A DNA stretch of 64,000 bases, from assembly GCA_002205965.3 (NCBI GenBank), contig NADL03000024.1:372001-436000 (forward strand). The letters run 5' to 3'. Source of the stretch: Kappaphycus alvarezii (Eukaryota; Rhodophyta; Florideophyceae; Gigartinales; Solieriaceae). The notes under the pieces were generated by a model. The model searched no databases. It was given only the letters and a program-made list of their open reading frames with translations, and was not told the DNA's origin. Shown here one piece after another: positions 57,055 to 64,000 of the stretch (positions within the stretch are counted from its first letter, which is position 1; each line of letters opens with the position of its first letter). The position numbers were made by a program, and so were the translations under genes.

Positions 57055-57726
57055 ATGCACCGTGGATGCTCTCTTTTAGTGGAGCGGCACCATCAATCAA
57101 ACGCACGACATATGATAACCCAAGATCCGAACCCACCAACAGACCCTGCTATCCAGGCCCAGTTCGAGGATAAAAACGACATGCTCCTCTGGTCCCTAAT
57201 ATCATCCATTTCCGATGACATCGCAAGTCTAGTCATAATACCAGATGCTATGCTCGCACAATATTATCTAATTAAGTTAATCAAAACCCACCCAGACACG
57301 ACGAAGTCCGGAGATCACAAATAGTTGCAATCACTAGCCGAAAACATACAATAAACAAAAGGCCAAGGCATTAACAAGTACATGATATAGCATGAGGCTC
57401 TGCGCGCCAAATTAATAGCCGCAAAGTATCTCAAAATCAAAAATCCGCAAACTGCTGTCGAATTTATGATCGAAGCCCTCATGTTCAACTCGACGAACTC
57501 CACCTCCGGCATGATATTTCTCACAAACAAGCCAACAAACCCCAAAGAATTCGTGCAGAGATTGAACGAGCTCCAAATGTTCACAAACTCAACCGCAGCT
57601 GGACTATCCACCAATACTGCACCTCGTACACCGGACACCCAAACAGAAGTCCAGGAAATACTCCGCCACATAAAAGCACTACGTCAACTGCCCAGACAGA
57701 TCCGTGGTCGCTTTCGCCCATGTTAG
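57055..57726 (+). pseudogene. Copia gag
   Basis: Peptides include FEDKNDMLLWSLISSISDDI, LAQYYLIKLIKTHPDT and, after stops, AVEFMIEALMFNSTNSTSGM and LTNKPTNPKEFVQRLNELQM. The helical layout matches the gag (UBN2-type) of copia elements. A stop at 57322 and shifts break the frame. A zinc knuckle expected at about 57800-58000 is not readable. Confidence 0.65.
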
Positions 57727-58092
57727 AACCATATAGCACTTGGATTTAAGACAACCGCCATACAGATGACCAATATCGCCACCCGGACCACCCTTAAAAC
57801 AAACAAGGGAAGAAAACCGCAAAACTAGACAGCATCTAATACGACGACTTCGCAAAGGAAATACAACACATCATCGACAGCAAAACCAAGAAAGAAAACA
57901 CTGACAGCGACACCGAAAGCAATTTTTTCTCGTTTCCGCCGCACAACCGACACTCATGGCAAAACCTACCCCCACTATGTAAAGACTCGACTCACCTCTA
58001 CCTACCTCCACTGCAATCAAACAAAAATCCTACCGCACCATGCAGTGCAATGCGCGGTGCACAGTCCTTCTCGTTTAGGAACGGGACACCGT

Positions 58093-59044
58093 CAGCCAAT
58101 GAGAAACCCAATACACACACAACAAGACCCACAGGGTGCTCGCTGTCCCTCTTTCTCTGTAAGACCCTGCGATGCAGTAGCACGGCGCGTCGACAGCGAG
58201 GAGAAATGGGGTTGGAAGAGCGGGGGAATTTCCTTGGACTTCTGGACTATATACTTGTCCTTCGGGTTGTAAGGCCGAGCCGGGGTCCGCGGAATGCTAG
58301 AACCTTGATAAGGATAGATTCCAAACAATCGTATACACCAAGGGTGTAATGTTAGACAAAGAAGATGTAGTAGTGGGTCAGCAGTGCTGAAAATCTCCTT
58401 TGGAGAGAAGGATGTTATCACCAACGACAACCTTGAAGTTCCTATTTGTATATAGACGCCGGAGTCCGGGGCTCCAAGCGTGAGTAACTATCACAAAAAA
58501 ACAAAAAAAGGGGTATTTTAATATTGGATAGAGAGGGGGAAATAGAAAGGGGGACCCGGGCGGATAAACGTGGCTATAGCCAAAGTTGCCGTTGGCAAGG
58601 TTTCTGCAAAGGCGAAAGTTGGGAGTCAAGTTCAGAGCCAACACCGGCGTGACTGTTTAATTTGGGGCCCTAGTGGCCATGTAGTAATAAGTAATAGTTA
58701 ACTAGGTTAAGGTTATCTAAGACGGCGGGGTGAGTGAAGTTAGGGTCAGTTAGGGAGATCCAAGTTAGAGATAAGTAAACTCGAAACTTGGCCCAATAGA
58801 TGCCTTTCGCATGCGAAAATATCAGGTCCAATTTGGGGGCCGAGTGATCCAGATTTCAAGCCCTCAAGCCCCATCGGGTGAGTATACAGTACCAGGAATA
58901 ATAGTGGGCGACAAAAGAAAATTGCCCTTACTGTACAGTACAGTACAGTGCCTGCTGGTTAACAGTGAATCAGATCAAAAAAAGATCACCAAAATCAGCT
59001 CTGCCGATGGCAGTACAGTATGAGTGCCAATTGCACTACACACC
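58093..59044. repeat. 0.95 kb repeated block, copy 2, inside copia protease
   Basis: Second copy of the block at 36425-37372, here between the start of the copia protease region and its continuation (HHGTFNIKVNKNKKLCIPVL at 59042). It contains a GTACAGTAC run at 58929-58950 that the first copy lacks in full (TACTGTGGAGTAC there). Confidence 0.75.
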
Positions 59045-61870
59045 CATCATGGAACTTTCAATATCAAGGTGAACAAGAATAAGAAACTCTGCATCCCCGT
59101 GCTTGCCAACAAATACATACAAACCAACCTATTATCAGTGCAAGCAGTTGCCACAAAATACTTTTCTATAATCTTCACCGCCGAAACCGCCTATACCGGA
59201 TATACATTCTCAACTAGAACACCCAAGCTAAAATTGCCAACACCTCAGGCATCTTATGCGAACAACGCAAACCACGAACCACCAGCTTCAACCCTCCACC
59301 ACTTCTGCACCACAGCTAACCCAGTCCACCTCCCCGAGAACACAAAAATCCCAACACCGCACAAAAAAGGTCGGCAAAAAGATATACCATCCGCAAAAAC
59401 AACCAAAAATCAGACCGACACAACCCCTAACACCCATTTCACCAAGATCAAACACTAAGCAGGCCGAGGAGCTCCAAGGATAGCATTTAACACACAAAAA
59501 TGACTCCCCATGCTTACTGCAAACAATGGAACGCGACAGAACACTCCCAATACTCCCAGCCAATCTAGAAAAATCGCCCTCACCAATCACATGCGTCTCA
59601 TCCTTTCATGCCAAGCTAACAAATGTTCCACATCGCCCCAACACCAAGAATTACATAATTGGAGCCTACTGTAGCTCCGACACATGCGACTCCCTCAATC
59701 TCACATCAAAACACTGAAACAGACACTTTCTGACGTTCCTCTATGTCGAAAATCGATACCTCTCCATATACATACTGAAAAACAGAGACTAAGTAGCCAT
59801 CCGCATACCAAGACACATCTCCCTAATCTACACAATACATGGGTCCCCTCCACGCATCATCAGAGTCGAAAACGCCAAATAATTCCTCTCCGAGCCCCAC
59901 CGTGAACTATACATGGCATAGGGAACCAGATTGAAAACCCGAAAGGCCTAAGACCCACAAGAAAACTCTCGAGCCAAACCCCTAAACGTCACCTCTATGA
60001 ACACAACAAGGGCTGCCCTCAACAATGCCACCCTACCTCTTGAATTCTGGGAGGACACACTCCACGACGCGGCATACAAGTACAACATAATTCGACACAG
60101 CGCAACTGGCAAATCGCCGTATGAATTATGGCATGGAATAACACCGCAACTGTCCAAACTATTCATATCCGGCGAACACCGACACATCCCGATCCTCAAG
60201 ATCAAGTCTAATCTCGATCCCCGCGCCCTGCTAGTCAGAGACATGGCAGCAATCGACGAAAAACTGCTACTCGTCCGAATCCCCGCTACAAACACCTACC
60301 AACAAGCAAGAGAAACGAACTTCAAGCACTATGGCCTCGGCACCGACCCATCTCGCACCCAAACAAGAGCACGCCACAGAACTATCGATCGCCTACTAGA
60401 ACGACCCTCAACAACTGGGGAAACCAGAAACCACCCGGACGAGGACAATTGGGCAGCAACCCACAGCAAAGAACTCGAGACAATAGGACAGGAAAATAAA
60501 TTCATGTGGATGTACAACAACAAGGTCCCCAAAGGAGTCAAAGTAATACCCCTCAAGATGACCTACCGCTACAGACACTCCTCAACGCTCACTATATAAA
60601 CAAAGACGCGATGCTTGGTACGAAGGGACAAAATCAAGCCACATTTCCACTACAAAACCAACCACACAACATCGTATATAGCAGAAAAGACCACTACACG
60701 CCTACCCCTGGCCATAGCACCACAATATCAATGGCACATAGGAAACTTCGACGAAGCTTATACGCAACCCAAACCAGTTTACAGACGCGACCATCAGCGA
60801 TTCAATGGAAAACTCAGGCACCCGCACCAAACAGGCATCCTACTGCGCAACCTCTACTGCACAAAACCAGCCGCCCACACCTATCTAGCAGGCCTGATCA
60901 ACCACCTCGTTCACTACGGGTACATGCAAAGCCATATCGACTAGTGTCTATTCTCTAAACTCGACGATAATGAACCCATACTAATGGCAATCAGCATGGA
61001 CTACTTCCTTCCCATCTCATCATTCAAACGCGCAATAAACGAACTCTTCATGTGCCTAGCCACCAAATACAAGATCAGCAACCATGGTGTCCCTCCACAT
61101 ATCTCAAATGGCATATAAGAAGTACTCCAGAAGGCTACATCAACATTCTAGCAACCGCGTTTGCAACAAGAACTCCTAGACAAGACAAAAATGACTCACT
61201 CCAACTCCCGAGTCACACCGATTCCTGAACAAACGAAATGGGCAGAAGCCGCCAAAGCCATGCCACTCAAAGCAGCTCAAAACGACCTATTTCGCCAAAT
61301 TATAGGAGATCTACGACATTTTACAGACAGATTTCGATGCGACCTCCAGTTCGCTGTCAAAATTCTTGCGCAAGTCCCACACAGCCCGACAGCGTACGAA
61401 AAAGAATAAAAAGGGGCCGGTACGTACAATACCTCAATCACACAATATCGGACCGCATACTGTACAAACGCAAGGCCAAAGAGACAAAAGGCCATCCCAT
61501 CATTACATACTGCGATGCGGACTACGCAAATGGAGCAGACAGAAAATCAAGAACTTGTATCATCCACACCGCATGGGGTGCTCATATAAGCTGGACCAGC
61601 AGTAAAAAACAGACAGTCAGCAAGAAAATATGCGAAGCAGAATACCTCGCGGCATCCCGTGCAGTGAAGCGAACGGCATGGCTTCGTCGCGTAGTACAAT
61701 ACTGCGGTTTTGAGAAGGCACGGCCCACGAAGCTGCTCATCGACAACACCGCAGCCATCTAAATCTCCAACAGCACCAGCCCAGCAAAAGAAGGAAACTA
61801 AACGACATAGCACACCACAACCTACTATACTGCATCCAGAATCATACAATCGTGGTGAAAAATGTGCCGT
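59024..61870 (+). pseudogene. Copia pol: protease end, integrase, RT, RNase H
   Basis: Protease end: HHGTFNIKVNKNKKLCIPVL, QTNLLSVQAVATKYFSIIF. Integrase: about 59490-60200, with VENRYLSIYILKNRD and AALNNATLPLEFWEDTLHDA, YNIIRHSATGKSPYELWHG. RT: NNKVPKGVKVIPLKMTYRY, LRNLYCTKPAAHTYLAGLIN, and an active-site variant ISMDYFLPI (consensus Y/M-x-D-D, second Asp changed to Tyr). RNase H: HPIITYCDADYANGADRKSR, SWTSSKKQTVSKKICEAEYL, KLLIDNTAAI, and VKNVPSQQNAADPLTKYLEI to 61910. All four domains are present in order, but stops and the MDYF change show it is inactive. Confidence 0.82.
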
Positions 61871-62121
61871 CACAACAAAATGCCGCCGACCCGCTCACAA
61901 AATATTTAGAAATACTGAAAAACTCACGATACATGGCACACATGCAACTGACACCCATACCCGACCTCACCACGTCAGCCAAACCAGCCCCCTGCAAACC
62001 CTCCCAAGCACCGAAGCGGCAGGGGACCACAGGCCATCGCCACACGACCAGGTGTCTGCGTTTTCACAAGGGACTGACAAAGCAAACCAGAACCAAATAA
62101 AGAAAAAGCGCCGCCAGGTCG

Positions 62122-62230
62122 TGCGTAACAAAGCAACCAAGACAGACTGTCACACAAAACAAGGTATATAAACAACCGACGACGAGTGAATAGACAAACA
62201 GTAATAGAGATAAAGGCCTACGTTCCGTCA
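62122..62230 (+). repeat. 3' LTR, 109 bp
   Basis: From TGCGTAACAAAGCAACCAAG to the final CCTACGTTCCGTCA. Preceded by the purine-rich AATAAAGAAAAAGCG, a plausible polypurine tract. Confidence 0.8.
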
Positions 62231-64000
62231 ACCCGGCCACGCTGCTACCCCGAGCTCTGTAAGCTAATACTCACTCATCTCCATTCCTAATGGAACATCT
62301 GGCTTCACTTTCAGAAATGACCTGAGTTGGCCAAAACGAACGGAAATATGAAGAGGCGCATAAAAACTGAGGATTCAATGGAAATTTGATCCCGAGAGTG
62401 GCGGTGAGAGCGCTACAGCTTCCAGTGCAACCGTGTTCATTTCCCGGCCTGCTTAAAATGAAGGGATCTCTTCATTATAAAAGTTTCGCGCGCATCCCAT
62501 CTATAGAAGCAGGACATGAGACAAACTGTTTGAGTTGTGCATTGGATAGAGTGAACTGGACATAAGCTAAATGAGAAACAGTTGCATCCGATGATAAAAT
62601 TTTAATCTTGACGGCTCTGACGGTCGTTGACGGCTCCGACGGTGGTCCCTACAAGTGGTAAGATCTGCGAGGGAGAAAGAGTGGGCTTCGAAGAGGCAAA
62701 ATAGAAGGGTAAATTTTAATGGTATGGGTTTCTTTCGCTGGGAACAAGCTTTCACCGCTGATCAGTTTTCACGGAAAGCAACATGGTGTCAATTAAGTTA
62801 TTAAATTCGAGCGAAATTTGCTTCTCGTTGAAAATATTTCCCTTTGAAATGGAAATGTATGAAAAATAGGGCACTTTTTCACCGTTATGTCATAGCAAAA
62901 AAGGCTTCAATACAACTTTTTTTCATTTTTGGACTGGGAAGCTTACTCCACTGGTCTCAACTTGATTAAAATATACGCTCACCAACGGCAGTTTGAATGC
63001 GTTGAATCGTTTATTGATTGTAAAATTAACGCATGGGCAAAAAGTACCTTGGTATGATCAAAAGGGTAGTGTTTTGTATGCACAAACGTTGTGTAACCAT
63101 CATCCAAGGTAATGGAAAGAAAATAGACTACTAAAGCTCCTCTTGTAAAGCATTGATTTTCTATATTGGGCTCCTATTTTGAAATGTATCTATATTTTTG
63201 CCACCTGATTCGTCAGGAACCTCCTTTAATTTTTTAAAGAATGAAGTTTTTTTAAGTTTTTTTTCTGTGTCATATGCGTGTTTAAACTTTTTGTACGTGT
63301 TTCAAGCCATTTCTCATGTTTTTAATTTCTTCGCAATATACCTTTAAAAATCGACATTTCGTATCTTTATTGCCACCTCTGTACAGTACCGTACTGTACT
63401 ATTAGAGATTCGAGTAGCACTGTTCATTTCTGGTGCCGGTGGAAGGTTCGGTAGAGTTTAGACTTACGGTTTTACGAACAAAGTTGTATTAGCGTACACT
63501 CGAACGTCTATAGAAACTTCCGCCAACCTTTGGTGAGGCATAAATAATTGTATGATCAAAATCGAAGTCTGCTATTTACAAATTGATTTCCAAGTTGTGA
63601 AATAAAATCTATTTGGCCAATAATAACTTACCTGCAAGAGCATCCAAGTTGATATTCGCAACGGTGCAATCACGGTAATACCGTATCGCAGTAATTTAAG
63701 GACAAATTCTCGCCATTGAGGAGAGTAAACGCCATTTACGGAGGAGATTCTCGCACTGCGGGTCAGTCGCGAAATTTGGCGGGCCCAAGGGAATTGAACT
63801 TCCCGCAGGCACGTAAAGATAGGGTCATGATTCCGTCGGCTATTGAAGGGGCTTCCCCTAACAATTTGAGTACTCATGGAGCGACATTTTTCCATCTAAT
63901 AGGACACTTCCTTGAAGAAAAGGCCAAGAAAAGGGCAATTCTACGCTAATTAGCAGTACAAATTTCTCCTGTAAAAAATTACAAATTTTTACCTGTAGTA
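62231..64000. other. AT-rich right end, no gene recognised
   Basis: A degenerate CGACGGCTCTGACGGTCGTT then GACGGCTCCGACGGT repeat lies at about 62605-62645. A GTACAGTACCGTACTGTAC palindrome lies at 63380-63398. The longest frame is 107 codons (63572-63895, minus) without motifs. Confidence 0.5.

Larger units (their letters stand above)
56259..62230 (+). mobile_element. Ty1/copia element with about 110-bp LTRs
   Basis: Flanked by short direct repeats that share AAGCAACCAAGACAG, CAAGGTATATAAACAAC, GACGACGAGTGA and CCTACGTTCCGTCA. After the 5' LTR the sequence GGTTATCAGCAAAGC resembles the initiator Met-tRNA primer site with one extra base. Gag, protease, integrase, RT and RNase H follow in copia order on plus. 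Protease is split by the 0.95 kb block (58093-59044). Without that block the element is about 5.0 kb. Such short LTRs are characteristic of GalEa/CoRed-type copia elements described from red algae and animals. The flanks TACAG and ACCCG do not match, so no target duplication is evident. Confidence 0.82.

Noticed and set aside
58811-59023. 70-codon frame as the missing copia protease start
   Set aside because: It lies within the 0.95 kb block, which also occurs in gypsy pol, so it is not part of the copia gene.

Overview
The window reads as nuclear DNA of a eukaryote. It holds a condensin II subunit gene, a BSD-domain gene, a membrane histidine acid phosphatase, a RING E3-like gene, a glutathione transferase and a DUF1415 gene, spread thinly among Ty1/copia and Ty3/gypsy LTR retrotransposons, a non-LTR retroelement family with a restriction-like endonuclease, and hAT, Tc1/mariner and pogo-type DNA transposons. 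Introns are scarce. Together with copia elements carrying LTRs of only about 110 bp, this fits a multicellular red alga (florideophyte, Chondrus/Gracilaria-like) better than a plant, animal or fungus. That assignment is inference: no plastid or rRNA marker lies in the window.

Layout. 0-8.5 kb: gene-poor left end, a membrane RING gene (-), a possible terminal exon (-), a Pro/Ser/His-rich open frame and a BSD-domain gene (-). 8.5-13.3 kb: a nearly complete endonuclease/RT non-LTR element (-) joined head-to-head to its own inverted 5' part (+). 13.5-18.9 kb: histidine acid phosphatase (+) and condensin-2 subunit G2 (-), converging. 19.9-23 kb: pogo-like and Tc1/mariner transposase relics. 23-33 kb: two copia relics in divergent orientation, then a 5.35 kb copia element with recognisable LTRs, primer binding site and polypurine tract (-). 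34.4-35.7 kb: coding-like DNA of unknown nature. 36.2-40.1 kb: gypsy relic (-) interrupted by a 0.95 kb block that also occurs at 58.1-59.0 kb. 40.5-43.5 kb: a short gene island (unknown gene -, DUF1415 +, GST-like +). 43.5-49.4 kb: two almost identical LTRs with a shared 5-bp flank enclosing gag (-) but no recognised pol, plus a zinc-finger-like gene (+) and a relative of the neighbouring unknown gene. 49.6-52 kb: a near-intact hAT element. 52.1-55.7 kb: three pieces of the endonuclease non-LTR family. 56.3-62.2 kb: a copia element with 110-bp LTRs. 62.2-64 kb: AT-rich, no recognised gene.

Two patterns run through the window. First, nearly every recognised coding region, host or transposon, is cut by single-base indels, often in homopolymers, while conserved residues on both sides are kept. 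Consensus error in a draft assembly is the simplest reading, with true pseudogenes as the alternative. Second, gene flanks are peppered with the palindromic motif GTACTGTAC, one copy of which was the insertion site of the 43.5-49.4 kb element.

Family names rest on motifs read by eye. No database or alignment was run.
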